DNA of 64,000 nt, from positions 2,459,501-2,523,500 of the forward strand of contig CP123444.1 in the NCBI GenBank assembly GCA_029866965.1, written 5' to 3'. Shown in pieces: positions 8,297 to 17,436 of this stretch. Each line of letters begins with the position of its first letter. The stretch's first letter is position 1. The notes below the pieces were generated by a model that did no database searches, was not told the origin of the DNA, and worked only from the letters and a program-made list of their open reading frames with translations. The position numbers were made by a program, and so were the translations under genes. Origin of the DNA: Flavobacteriaceae bacterium YJPT1-3 (lineage in GTDB: Bacteria > Bacteroidota > Bacteroidia > Flavobacteriales > Flavobacteriaceae).

Positions 8297-9526
8297 CTAA
8301 GCCATAAGGTTGCGGTAGCGCTGCAACAGGGTGGGATGAGAGTAATTGATTTTAACGACCAGGGGATGGGGTGTTAAATTGCTTAGGCTATTTCTTGAAA
8401 GCTTTTTAAGGGCTCCTATGAGCGGTTTGGCCCGATAGGTTGCTGCTGCATAATTATCCGCTTCGTACTCGTGCTTTCGCGAAAGCAAACTCATACAAAA
8501 ACTGGTCAGGGCTGAGATGGGGCTATACAATAGTCCAAAGGCTACGAGCCCCAGATGAAAGGATGGCTGACCTCCTAAGGCCTGTGCGACTTGCGGAAGC
8601 TGCAGGCAGAGGGAAAAAAGCCAGAGCGTGAATCCGGTGAGGGCAATGGAAACGATCAGGTTTGTAATGATGTGCTTGCGCTTGTAGTGCCCCACTTCAT
8701 GGGCCAATACCGCAACGATCTCTTCTTCTTCCAGGTCATTGATGAGGGTATCGTAAAGGGTGACCCGTTTCTCCCTGCCGAAGCCTGAAAAATAGGCATT
8801 GGCCTTCGTGCTTCGCTTGGATCCATCGATGACAAAAATATTCTTTAGATCAAAGCCCACCCGGGCAGCGTAGGCTTCAATTTGATCGCGCAGGCTATTC
8901 TGAGGCAATGGGGTTTGCTTGTTAAACAAGGGTACGATCAAGCGGGCGTATAATAAATTGGTGACCAGGGAAAACAAGGTGATGACCCCCCAGGCGGCGA
9001 TCCAAAAACTAGAACCGAGTTGCTGATAGAGCCAGATAATTGCAGCCAGAAGGGCGCCGCCTATCAGGAAAGTGAGCAGCAAGCCTTTTAGTTTATCGAT
9101 AAAAAAGATGGTGGTGCTGGATCGATTAAAACCAAAGTCCTCCTCAATGACAAAATTCCTATAATAGGAGAGGGGGAGGCTTAGGACGGTACTGGCGACG
9201 ATGAGTATTCCAAAGAACAGCAAGGCCACTTTTAATTCTCCAGTCACTAAAGTCCGCACATAATGATCAAGCCAGGCAAAACCGTCAAGCACTAGAAAAA
9301 CAACCAGCAGCACGAACGATAAGGTACGCGTCACTGCTGAGAACTTCGCCAAGGTCTTCTTATACTGTTGTGACTTAAGATAGGCGTCCTGGTCATAAAC
9401 ATCTTCCAGCTCTTTTGGAATTGGACGGTCAAAATAGCCGTAATTGAGCCAACTCAGGTAGCTATTGAAGAGAAAATCCAGCACGACCAGAGCCAAAATG
9501 ATGTAAAAAATAATTTGGGGACTCAT
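8297..9526 (-). CDS. M48 (Ste24-type) membrane zinc metalloprotease
   Basis: 409 residues with several membrane spans and the zinc-binding motif AVLAHEVGHYKRKH (about residues 275-288); a downstream glutamate in HEYEAD is the likely third ligand. This is the CAAX-prenyl-protease-1 layout. Bacterial members act in membrane-protein quality control, since bacteria do not prenylate proteins this way. The start overlaps the stop of the RNA methyltransferase gene by 4 bp, so the two are coupled. A perfect palindrome copy lies at 8473-8486, read as LLSRKHE just ahead of the YEAD ligand segment. Confidence 0.94.
   Translation of the reverse strand: MSPQIIFYIILALVVLDFLFNSYLSWLNYGYFDRPIPKELEDVYDQDAYLKSQQYKKTLAKFSAVTRTLSFVLLVVFLVLDGFAWLDHYVRTLVTGELKVALLFFGILIVASTVLSLPLSYYRNFVIEEDFGFNRSSTTIFFIDKLKGLLLTFLIGGALLAAIIWLYQQLGSSFWIAAWGVITLFSLVTNLLYARLIVPLFNKQTPLPQNSLRDQIEAYAARVGFDLKNIFVIDGSKRSTKANAYFSGFGREKRVTLYDTLINDLEEEEIVAVLAHEVGHYKRKHIITNLIVSIALTGFTLWLFSLCLQLPQVAQALGGQPSFHLGLVAFGLLYSPISALTSFCMSLLSRKHEYEADNYAAATYRAKPLIGALKKLSRNSLSNLTPHPLVVKINYSHPTLLQRYRNLMA
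8473..8486. repeat. Palindrome copy, perfect
   Basis: GCTTTCGCGAAAGC inside the M48 protease gene, frame reading LSRK. Confidence 0.97.
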
Positions 9527-10314
9527 AGGGACTGTCTTTGACGTACGGCCTCAAAGATAAGTACTGCCGCAGCAACCGACACATTCATACTGTCCAATTG
9601 CCCGTTCATGGGAATGATGATATTTTGTTCGGAGGCTTCACGCCAGGCCATACTTAATCCTTCGTCTTCCGTGCCAACCACCAGGGCTGATGCTTTTTTA
9701 TAATCGGCTTGTGTATAGGGAATAGCCTCTTGCAGGATAGCACTGTAGATGGCGATCTTGAGGTCTTGAAGCACGCTGATGATCTCAGCGGTGCTGCCGA
9801 TGGCAATGGGTACGGTAAAGAGTGCTCCCACACTAGAACGGATGATGTTGGGATTGTACAGATCGGTCTTGGGATTGGCAATACACACGGCGTCGATTCC
9901 TGCGGCATCTGCGGTGCGCAGCAAGGCACCAATATTTCCCGGTTTTTCAGGAGATTCAGCAACCAGGATCAAGGGATCGTTCTTCAGGGACAAATCAGAC
10001 AATTCGTGTGATTTTGCTTTCGCGAAAGCGAGTACCCCTTCGGTAGAGCCGCGATAGGCCAGCTTGGCATAGAGGGCGGAGGCGATTTCAATGTGCTCTG
10101 CCTGCGGAGCCCAGATCTCCACTTGATCTTGTACGATCAAGGTGCTGTCATAGAAAAGAGTCTCGATTTCATAGCCGGCCTTCAGTGCTAGTTGGAGTTC
10201 GCGTAGGCCTTCAATCACAAACAAGCCTTCCTTTCTGCGTGCTCGGGAGGATCCTTGCAGTTGACTGAGTTTTTTAATTGTTGGATTTTGGGCGCTGCTG
10301 ATCTGTTTGCTCAT
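9523..10314 (-). CDS. TrmH/SpoU-family RNA 2'-O-methyltransferase
   Basis: 263 residues. The N-terminal substrate-binding domain has GLFVIEGLRELQLAL; the SPOUT knot follows with ESPEKPGNIGALLRTADAAG (motif 1), LVVGTEDEGLS (motif 2) and IPMNGQLDSMNVSVAAAVL (motif 3, the S-adenosylmethionine knot). It methylates a ribose 2'-OH of rRNA or tRNA; the target nucleotide cannot be deduced. It is first in a coupled pair with the M48 protease. A perfect palindrome lies at 10016-10029 (AFAKA). Confidence 0.95.
   Translation of the reverse strand: MSKQISSAQNPTIKKLSQLQGSSRARRKEGLFVIEGLRELQLALKAGYEIETLFYDSTLIVQDQVEIWAPQAEHIEIASALYAKLAYRGSTEGVLAFAKAKSHELSDLSLKNDPLILVAESPEKPGNIGALLRTADAAGIDAVCIANPKTDLYNPNIIRSSVGALFTVPIAIGSTAEIISVLQDLKIAIYSAILQEAIPYTQADYKKASALVVGTEDEGLSMAWREASEQNIIIPMNGQLDSMNVSVAAAVLIFEAVRQRQSL
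10016..10029. repeat. Palindrome copy, perfect
   Basis: GCTTTCGCGAAAGC inside the RNA methyltransferase gene, frame reading AFAKA. Confidence 0.97.
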
Positions 10315-10350
10315 AGTTCAAAGATAGGGAGTGCTCGTTTATTGGAAGTC

Positions 10351-10386
10351 ATAAAAAAAGCCTGTCTGGATCACAGACAGGCTTCT
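10351..10386 (-). terminator. Rho-independent terminator after the amidohydrolase pair
   Basis: A 10-bp perfect stem (AAGCCTGTCT / AGACAGGCTT, 10358-10384) with a 7-nt loop, followed on the minus strand by a run of T. Confidence 0.9.
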
Positions 10387-10402
10387 GAGAAGTTCCCCTG
10401 AA

Positions 10403-11701
10403 TTATTTTCTGCTGTATTTTTCCATATAGCGTTTCCAGAGCTCGGTCTGATGGGTTTCCAGACTGATCTCCCGGCCTTGAATAAAGGCATGGGTCAGCC
10501 GATTCCCGCGCATATCGAGCGCATTGCCCTCGCTAATAAATAGAGTGGCATCCTTACCGACTTCCAAAGTTCCGGCCATATCGTCGATCCCTAAGATCTT
10601 TGCCGCATTGGAGGTGATCAGTTTTAAGGCTTCTTCGGTATCCATTCCCTGTCCGATGACCTGTCCGGCATAGAAAGGCGTATTTCTGGCTTGCCAATAT
10701 TCTCCCTCATGACCCAAGGCTACCAATACTCCCGCATCAGTAAGCAATTTAGCCAATTTGTAGGGCTTGTCGTAATCATCGTCATCACCCGAAGGCAGAT
10801 TCTGAGTTCGGTCTAAGATAACCGGGATGTTGTTGCTCGCTAATTGGTCGGCAATGGCATCACCCTGATAGGCTCCAACAAAGACCATTTTAGTAACACC
10901 CACCTCATTTTTAAAAGCGATGGCATCTAACATTTCCTTTTCGCCATCGGTGTGGACGTATAAGGTTTTACTGCCGTCAAACAAGCCTTTAGACGCTTCA
11001 AAAGGAAGATTCTTCTCTTGGGTATCCTCACTATAGGCTTTGGCATTCTTCATGAAGAGCGTCAGGTCAGTAACTTCTTCCTGATAGTCTTTATTGGGCG
11101 AATAACCAGGATCTTCACCCAGCCACCAACGGCCTCTTCGAAAGCTTCTGGGCCAGTTCAGATGCACACCGTCATCGGTGCGAATGGCCGCATCTTCCCA
11201 GTTCCAGGCATCCAGCTGTACGATGGAAGAGGTCCCTGAGATGGTACCGCCTTGAGGTGTGGTTTGTGCCATCAAAACACCATTAGGGCGCATACTCTCG
11301 ACCACTTTTGATTCTGCATTATAAGCGATAATACTGCGTATATGCGGATTGAGGTCGCCTATTTCATCATCGTCATTAGAGGCGCGTACCGCAGCGACTT
11401 CAATGAGACCTAAGGTCGTATTGGGCGCAATGAATCCCGGATAAACGTGCTTTCCGGTGGCGTCAATTTTTTTGCCTTCAGGTGCGATCTTAGAATTGAT
11501 CGCATCGCCAATGGCTTTGATCTTCCCATTTTCAAAAACGATAGTACTGTTCTTGATCATTTGTCCGTCACCCAAATGCGCCGTGGCGCCCGTGATGGTG
11601 ATCGTTTGTTGTTGTTCTGGAGCAGGAGTCTGTTGTGCCCAGGTCGTTATAGCGACCAGGAGGCAAAGCAGTCCGATTCCTATTTGTTGAAATGTTTTCA
11701 T
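10403..11701 (-). CDS. Secreted amidohydrolase
   Basis: 432 residues starting MKTFQQIGIGLL with a cleavable signal peptide ending near TWAQ, so periplasmic or surface. It is an imidazolonepropionase-like member of the amidohydrolase superfamily: an N-terminal composite beta domain (GKHVYPGFIAPN, GLIEVAAV) and a C-terminal ITSNAAKILGIDDMAGTLEVGKDATLFIS. The usual HxH metal ligands after YPGFI are replaced by APNTT, so catalysis may be altered or lost. A TTG 9 bp upstream would lengthen the frame, but the ATG at 11701 lies 1 bp after the upstream gene's stop and gives a better signal peptide. It is probably made together with the larger amidohydrolase upstream. Confidence 0.9.
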   Translation of the reverse strand: MKTFQQIGIGLLCLLVAITTWAQQTPAPEQQQTITITGATAHLGDGQMIKNSTIVFENGKIKAIGDAINSKIAPEGKKIDATGKHVYPGFIAPNTTLGLIEVAAVRASNDDDEIGDLNPHIRSIIAYNAESKVVESMRPNGVLMAQTTPQGGTISGTSSIVQLDAWNWEDAAIRTDDGVHLNWPRSFRRGRWWLGEDPGYSPNKDYQEEVTDLTLFMKNAKAYSEDTQEKNLPFEASKGLFDGSKTLYVHTDGEKEMLDAIAFKNEVGVTKMVFVGAYQGDAIADQLASNNIPVILDRTQNLPSGDDDDYDKPYKLAKLLTDAGVLVALGHEGEYWQARNTPFYAGQVIGQGMDTEEALKLITSNAAKILGIDDMAGTLEVGKDATLFISEGNALDMRGNRLTHAFIQGREISLETHQTELWKRYMEKYSRK

Positions 11702-11702
11702 C

Positions 11703-14669
11703 TTATTCAAAAGTTACAAGTGTGTTACAGTGCATTTGCTCATTGTCCTTCTTCTTAGGTGCCTGTGTTTTCAGGCCCTTGTTTTTGGCCTTGAGCATCA
11801 ATGTCGTTAACTGATTTTTTTCTTTTTTCAGGGTTTCCCGCAGTTGCTTATCTCGCTCCATGTCGAAATAAACTACGCCTTCGATCATGGTCTTTTCCGC
11901 CTGAGTAGCGATGTCCATAGGATGTCCGTTCCACAGCACCAGATCAGCATCTTTCCCGGGAACGATCGTACCTACCTTGTCGTCCAGATGCAGTAATTTG
12001 GCCGGATTTAAGGTGACAAACTTCCAGGCGTCTTCTTCAGAAACCCCTCCGTATTTTACCGTCTTTGCGGCTTCCTGATTGAGGCGGCGTGACATTTCTG
12101 CATCATCACTATTAATTGCCGTTACTACGCCCTGACTATGCATGATGGCCGCATTGTAGGGGATGGCATCGTTAACCTCATATTTATAAGCCCACCAGTC
12201 GCTGAAGGTTGAGCCTCCCACACCGTGTTCCGCCATTTTATCTGCTACTTTGTAGCCTTCCAGTATATGGGTGAAGGTATTGATGCGGAAATTAAACGAT
12301 TCCGCTACTTTCATCAACATATTGATCTCGCTTTGTACGTAAGAGTGACAAGCGATAAAGCGCTCTGCGTTGAGAATCTCCACTAAAGTCTCCATCTCCT
12401 GGTCCCTGCGGTAGGCTTGTCCGCTGTTTTTCAGGGCTTCGTATTCCTTAGCGCGCTGGAAGTAGTCTACGTAAAGTTGCTCTACACCCATACGAGATTG
12501 CGGGAAACGGCTGTAGCTCTGCCAGTTGGATTGTTTGACATTCTCTCCCAGGGCGAACTTGATGAACTTTTTATCTTCCATCAACATCTCGTCTATAGGA
12601 GCACCCCACTTCAACTTCAGGATAGCCGATTGTCCTCCGATGGGATTCGCCGAGCCGTGAAGCAATTGAATAGCCGTAACTCCTCCGGCGAGATTGCGGT
12701 AAATGTCAATGTCGTCCGGATTGATGGCGTCTGCCATTTCCACTTCTGCACTCGAGTTCTGTCCCGCTTCGTTAATACTAAAAGCTGCGATATGCGAATG
12801 TTCGTCCACAATTCCGGTAGTGAGGTGCTTGCCGGTGGCATCGATCACCAGGGCCCCTCGGGCTGAAAGATCTTTGCCTACTTTGGCGATCTTTCCATCC
12901 TGCACCAAGACATCGGTCTGCTTCATTATTCCTTGCTCGGCATTGGTCCAAACCGTAGCATTCTTAAAGAGCATATCCTGTTGCTTGGGCCGTTGCGCAA
13001 AACCAAAGGCATTATTCGGATAGGAGAGTGCTACCGTCACCGGTTTTTCCTGCTCGTCCTCTTCCTCTTTTTTGTCTTTCGTGGTATCTCCGGTGCGTCG
13101 GGCCGTGAAGGTAGTGGCAGTTCCGTCGGCCAGAATGGCTTTTCCGGTGAGATTGGATTTTTCCTGTCCCTGAGCCACCAAACGTATGAATTGGTCTTTT
13201 TCTGCTTTCGCGAAAGCAAGATTCATCCAGCCATCGCTGTAATTGAATTCGCTTCCCATCTTGGTCTCTCCTTGTTTGACGGTCGCCTTGGCCTTTTCCA
13301 TGCTGTTTGTGATGGTAAGGTTGTAGGTCGCATTGTTGACCTGAAGGGTGTACTCTCCGTCAATATTGACCACATCTTTATTGTTGACCACCGTTTTGTT
13401 ACCCTGTACCCAGGTCTCGTAGATCTTGGTGTCTTCATCAAAAAGAGGGCCTGACGTGACGATGAAATTGGCCCAGGACCCCGACTTGAGTGTTCCCAAT
13501 TCATCGGACTTTCCTATGATCTGTGCAGGAACCGTGGTCAGTGCAGCCAGCGCTTTCTTTTCACTTAGGCCGTATTTCATGGCTTGTTGCACCTGTTTCA
13601 TTAAATCTCCCGCCGACTTTAATCCGTGGGTGGTAATGGCGAAATTCATTCCCGCTTTCTCCATAGCCGCCGGATTAGTGGGTGCCAGGTTCCAGTGTTT
13701 CATTTGTGCCAGAGAAACATAACTTGCCTGATAGGGATTTTCCACATCATAAGCATCCGGAAAATTCACCGGAAGGATGTAGGTGGCGTTGGTGTTTTTG
13801 ATCTCACCGATGCGTTGGTACTCATCACCTCCGCCCACGATGACATAATTCAGATTGAATTGATCGCTAATCTTATCGATGCGTAAGGCGTCGTATAATC
13901 CATCGCCCACAAAGATCTGAGGTAGATCACGATTGCGAATCAAGGCCTCTAGGGCCAGGTCTTTGGTTTCCACATTGCCCTTGGCGTACCAATCCATATC
14001 GTAGTAGAGCTGACGCATTAAAGCCGTAGCCCCCATAATGCTGGTGGGGTAGGACTGTTGCGATAGATCACTCTTGTCGAATGAAAAATACTGAGCCGAA
14101 CGGGCTTCCAATATTCGATCTCCATTATCTCCATCTTGGTTTAATGCGACTAAAACCCCGGTACCCCGTGCGATCGCATCTTGACGATGGGCGTTGACCG
14201 CTCCAAAACCGGCTTCCAACATGGTCTTGGCCGTTTTACTGTCGTAATCAAAATGATCAAGAGCGTTGGTTTCCGGTCGAATGTGGTCGTTCCAGTAGTA
14301 TCCCTCACGGGTCGCATCGTAAATGGGACTGCGACCGCCTCCAGAAGGACGTTCCGGCTTTTTAACTCCGAAGCCGCTCATGACCTCCACAAAGGCAGGA
14401 TAAACTTCCTGGCCATTAAGATCAACGGTAATGCTGTTGTTGGGAATTTTGACATTACGACCAGCTTCTACCACCTTCCCATTTTGAATGAGCAAGGTCC
14501 CTTTTTGAATGGTTTGATCCGGACTCAAGTGAAGTACGGCATTGGTAAAAGCGGTGTAATTGTTGTTTTTTGAGGCTTTGACGCCATCATTCTTGGGAAA
14601 GTAGTCCTGAGCGTAACTGGCAAAAACCATCAGGAAAACTCCCAAAAAGGAGTAAAATTTGTGATTCAT
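11703..14669 (-). CDS. Secreted tandem amidohydrolase, two fused domains
   Basis: 988 residues, about twice the length of a normal family member, with a signal peptide (MNHKFYSFLGVFLMVFASYAQ). It holds two amidohydrolase modules. The first (about 35-430) has VYPAFVEVMSGFG where an active enzyme has HxH, so it lacks those metal ligands. The second (about 560-960) keeps them in TTGIVDEHSHIAAF and has ACHSYVQSE, HILEGYKVADKMAEHG, NSDDAEMSRR and GKDADLVLWNGHPMD, so it looks catalytically complete. It is transcribed first, with the 432-residue paralogue starting 1 bp after its stop. Such pairs are seen in Bacteroidota with undefined, possibly peptidase or lactonase, substrates. A perfect palindrome lies at 13204-13217. 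Confidence 0.92.
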   Translation of the reverse strand: MNHKFYSFLGVFLMVFASYAQDYFPKNDGVKASKNNNYTAFTNAVLHLSPDQTIQKGTLLIQNGKVVEAGRNVKIPNNSITVDLNGQEVYPAFVEVMSGFGVKKPERPSGGGRSPIYDATREGYYWNDHIRPETNALDHFDYDSKTAKTMLEAGFGAVNAHRQDAIARGTGVLVALNQDGDNGDRILEARSAQYFSFDKSDLSQQSYPTSIMGATALMRQLYYDMDWYAKGNVETKDLALEALIRNRDLPQIFVGDGLYDALRIDKISDQFNLNYVIVGGGDEYQRIGEIKNTNATYILPVNFPDAYDVENPYQASYVSLAQMKHWNLAPTNPAAMEKAGMNFAITTHGLKSAGDLMKQVQQAMKYGLSEKKALAALTTVPAQIIGKSDELGTLKSGSWANFIVTSGPLFDEDTKIYETWVQGNKTVVNNKDVVNIDGEYTLQVNNATYNLTITNSMEKAKATVKQGETKMGSEFNYSDGWMNLAFAKAEKDQFIRLVAQGQEKSNLTGKAILADGTATTFTARRTGDTTKDKKEEEDEQEKPVTVALSYPNNAFGFAQRPKQQDMLFKNATVWTNAEQGIMKQTDVLVQDGKIAKVGKDLSARGALVIDATGKHLTTGIVDEHSHIAAFSINEAGQNSSAEVEMADAINPDDIDIYRNLAGGVTAIQLLHGSANPIGGQSAILKLKWGAPIDEMLMEDKKFIKFALGENVKQSNWQSYSRFPQSRMGVEQLYVDYFQRAKEYEALKNSGQAYRRDQEMETLVEILNAERFIACHSYVQSEINMLMKVAESFNFRINTFTHILEGYKVADKMAEHGVGGSTFSDWWAYKYEVNDAIPYNAAIMHSQGVVTAINSDDAEMSRRLNQEAAKTVKYGGVSEEDAWKFVTLNPAKLLHLDDKVGTIVPGKDADLVLWNGHPMDIATQAEKTMIEGVVYFDMERDKQLRETLKKEKNQLTTLMLKAKNKGLKTQAPKKKDNEQMHCNTLVTFE
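13204..13217. repeat. Palindrome copy, perfect
   Basis: GCTTTCGCGAAAGC inside the tandem amidohydrolase gene, frame reading AFAKA. Confidence 0.97.
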
Positions 14670-14743
14670 AAGGAATGGATTAATTAGTCTTTAAAGATAA
14701 AAGAGCCGATCAGGCAGGACTCCGAATTAAGACTTTTTTAACA

Positions 14744-15817
14744 TCAGGGAAATTGGCCGTGTGCCTTGTCATAATTTACCAGTAAGGCCACCACATAATT
14801 ATAGCTGAGCATGCCTTCCGGTTGGTTGTTGGATTTTAAGTATCCGCTGTAGAAGGCTTTGGTGAAGGGCTCAAAAGGATTTTCAAAAGAACTCCAGAAG
14901 CGCTGTGTTTCCTGGTAATTGGCAATAATACCGTAGCGCATGCTCTCCCGAGCTGCACGGCCTTGCTCCTGGTCTCTACGGTAGAGCTCCCCCAGGCAAT
15001 TCCGCAAAGCGAATATGGTGCCCGAATACTGAAAATAAGGATCGGGATGACTCATGGTAGCCAGACACGCAATAAAGTTGGCCTCGTTTTCTTTAGCGAA
15101 GCCCAGTTGATGGGCTATTTCGTGAGAGCACACCAGGGGCCAACGGTATTTTGGGATTAAACCATTGATCTGCGCTTCATTGGTCAGGGGATTGAGGTAT
15201 CCGCTGAATCCGGTGATCGATAGGGGGTAGCTTAAAAGCGAAACTTTGAGACTTCTCGGATGGTATTCCAGGCTAGGAAAAGTCGCACTTAGCTGATCAT
15301 ACCCTGTGGGCGTGGCTTTGAAAAGGGCACTCTTTTTAAAGTCAAAAACGACCGCTAAGGAATCATCCTGCTGCAGCTGGGCGTGAAGGACATTGGCTCG
15401 TTGAACTAATTTTTGGGTCAGCACCACCAGCTCATCGGTAGTGTAGTCCTTTTCGATCTCCAGGGCCTGATGTAAGGGGAGGCGGTAGTAGTTGAAACCC
15501 CAGGCGGCGTGAAATGCAAAATAAAGCAGCGAAAAACCGGCGATCAGTTGCAGGCTCAACGGTCTCCAATTGGCGAAACGCTTTTTGATCAGAAGATAGA
15601 GTCCGCGAACCAGCATCACGATCAGGGCGCAGTACAGCAGATCACCAAAAGAAAAGGGAATCCAACCCAGAGCATACCGAAAACCGCGGCTGATGTAAGG
15701 ATAGATGCCGTGCGTATAATAGTCCTCCACCAGGCTCGGATAGTGGGCCAATACCTTGAGCAAGATCCACTGCAAGGGGAGGAAGGCGACTAAGGCGTAG
15801 CGTACTTTATTTTTCAC
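14744..15817 (-). CDS. DUF3810 membrane-anchored putative metalloprotease
   Basis: 357 residues. Three hydrophobic spans occupy the first 115 residues (about 8-25, 57-75, 90-110). The soluble part contains CSHEIAHQLGFAKENEANF, an HExxH-like zinc site with a downstream glutamate as plausible third ligand, and a segment GFSGYLNPLTNEAQING. These are hallmarks of DUF3810, a Bacteroidota family with gluzincin-like architecture and no established substrate. It stands alone between the amidohydrolase pair and the divergent pepD. Confidence 0.85.
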   Translation of the reverse strand: MKNKVRYALVAFLPLQWILLKVLAHYPSLVEDYYTHGIYPYISRGFRYALGWIPFSFGDLLYCALIVMLVRGLYLLIKKRFANWRPLSLQLIAGFSLLYFAFHAAWGFNYYRLPLHQALEIEKDYTTDELVVLTQKLVQRANVLHAQLQQDDSLAVVFDFKKSALFKATPTGYDQLSATFPSLEYHPRSLKVSLLSYPLSITGFSGYLNPLTNEAQINGLIPKYRWPLVCSHEIAHQLGFAKENEANFIACLATMSHPDPYFQYSGTIFALRNCLGELYRRDQEQGRAARESMRYGIIANYQETQRFWSSFENPFEPFTKAFYSGYLKSNNQPEGMLSYNYVVALLVNYDKAHGQFP

Positions 15818-15888
15818 GCCCTAAAGGTAGATTACAAAATAGGGTTCTGCCAATATCTGTGTTCTTTTCTTAGCGTTTTGGGAAGTCC

Positions 15889-15896
15889 TACCTTTG
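15889..15896 (+). promoter_or_regulatory. -7 box of pepD
   Basis: TACCTTTG, an exact TAnnTTTG match 18 bp before the pepD ATG. The -33 region (TTTTC) is weak. Confidence 0.45.
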
Positions 15897-15914
15897 TAGA
15901 AATTACTTTATTTT

Positions 15915-17384
15915 ATGAGCAATACCGCTATTCGCCAGTTGGAACCCAAGTCCATCTGGAATCATTTTGCAGACCTGAACGCCGTGCCTAGACCCTCGAA
16001 AAAGGAGGAGCGGGTCATCGCCTTTATGAAGGATTTTGGGGAACGACTGAATCTGGAAACCTTGGTGGATCCGGTGGGCAATGTGATCATTCGCAAACCG
16101 GCCACAGCCGGACTGGAAGATCGACCCTGGGTCACCTTGCAGTCGCATCTCGATATGGTGCATCAAAAGAATGCGGGCACTGACTTTGATTTCGATAGGC
16201 AAGGAATCGCGATGAAGGTGGACGGTGATTGGGTCAAAGCCGAAGGGACCACTTTGGGTGCGGATAATGGTTTGGGTGTAGCCACCATCATGGCGGTGCT
16301 CTCCAGTACTGATCTTCCGCATCCACCTATAGAAGCCCTGTTCACTATTGATGAAGAGACCGGAATGACTGGAGCGATGGGCTTGCAGCCTGATCTATTA
16401 AAAGGAGAGATTCTGCTTAATCTGGATACCGAAGAAGATGATGAGATTGGGATCGGTTGTGCCGGGGGAATTGACGTCACGGCCTCCGGAAGCTATAGCT
16501 CCCAAGAGGTGCCTGAACAGTACAAGACCTTTACCCTCACGATTTCCGGACTGCAAGGCGGACATTCGGGCATGGATATTCATCGTGGTCTGGGAAATGC
16601 CAATAAGCTGATGGCCCGATTGCTGTACCGCGTTCAGGAGGAATTCGATTTTATCCTGGCCGTACTGGAAGGCGGAAGTCTGCGCAATGCTATTCCGCGG
16701 GAAGCTTTCGCGAAAGCTGCCGTTCCAAAAAAGCAATGGGACGCCCTGGAGCATCTTTTAGAACGAGAAATTGAGGCCATAGGTAATGAATATCATAGCT
16801 TAGAACCTCATCTCAAGATACAGCTACAAACCGCTGATGAGCATTTAAGCAGTGGGATGGATGCTGGGTCACAGAAAGCGTTGATCAGAAGCTTAAAGGC
16901 GGCCTGGAACGGAGTCTACCGGAAAAGCCCGGATTTTGAAGATCTGGTAGAAACCAGTAACAATGTGGCACGGGTTCAGGTTAAGCAAGGGGAGATCTAT
17001 GTGGAATGCCTGACCCGCTCGTCAGTAGAAAGCAGCAAACGAGATTTGGCCAACACCCTAAAGGCAACCTTTGAATTGGCCGGCTTGGCCGTTTCGTTCT
17101 CCGGTGCGTACCCGGGTTGGGAGCCCAAACGCGACAGTGCTATCGTGCAGGCGATCGTTCAGAAGTACCGGGAATTGCACGGGGAGGAGCCCCATGTAGC
17201 CGCCTGTCATGCCGGTTTGGAATGCGGAATCCTGGGGCAGCATTATCCCGAAATGGATATGGTTTCTTTTGGACCAACCATCAAAGGAGCCCACTCTCCT
17301 GATGAGCGGGTCAGCATTAGCAGTGTGCAGAAATACTGGAAATTGGTGAAAGCCCTCCTGGCCGATATTCCTGCCAAGGCATAA
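15915..17384 (+). CDS. pepD: Aminoacyl-histidine dipeptidase
   Basis: 489-residue cytosolic M20-family dipeptidase (Xaa-His dipeptidase). Metal-binding elements are visible: LQSHLDMVHQKN (His-x-Asp), GTTLGADNGLGVA (bridging Asp), FTIDEETGMTGA (catalytic Glu-Glu), LNLDTEEDDEIGIGCAGG and the final histidine in TIKGAHSPDERVSI. The insert QGGHSGMDIHRGLGNAN belongs to the dimerisation lid. It is a single-gene unit with its own promoter and a strong terminator. A perfect palindrome at 16704-16717 reads EAFAKAA. Confidence 0.97.
   Translation: MSNTAIRQLEPKSIWNHFADLNAVPRPSKKEERVIAFMKDFGERLNLETLVDPVGNVIIRKPATAGLEDRPWVTLQSHLDMVHQKNAGTDFDFDRQGIAMKVDGDWVKAEGTTLGADNGLGVATIMAVLSSTDLPHPPIEALFTIDEETGMTGAMGLQPDLLKGEILLNLDTEEDDEIGIGCAGGIDVTASGSYSSQEVPEQYKTFTLTISGLQGGHSGMDIHRGLGNANKLMARLLYRVQEEFDFILAVLEGGSLRNAIPREAFAKAAVPKKQWDALEHLLEREIEAIGNEYHSLEPHLKIQLQTADEHLSSGMDAGSQKALIRSLKAAWNGVYRKSPDFEDLVETSNNVARVQVKQGEIYVECLTRSSVESSKRDLANTLKATFELAGLAVSFSGAYPGWEPKRDSAIVQAIVQKYRELHGEEPHVAACHAGLECGILGQHYPEMDMVSFGPTIKGAHSPDERVSISSVQKYWKLVKALLADIPAKA
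16704..16717. repeat. Palindrome copy, perfect
   Basis: GCTTTCGCGAAAGC inside pepD, a plus-strand gene, frame reading AFAKA. Confidence 0.97.
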
Positions 17385-17386
17385 CT

Positions 17387-17420
17387 AAAAAAGCCCGTGA
17401 TCAAATCACGGGCTTTTTTA
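17387..17420. terminator. Bidirectional terminator, pepD / PPIase
   Basis: Stem AAGCCCGTGAT / ATCACGGGCTT with A-run before and T-run after. It serves the convergent genes on both sides. Confidence 0.92.
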
Positions 17421-17436
17421 TATAGTGTTCGGCTAC

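Noticed and set aside
12933-13454. Long plus-strand frames opposite the amidohydrolase and other minus-strand genes
   Set aside because: They are antisense shadows in GC-rich third positions, without family resemblance or start signals.
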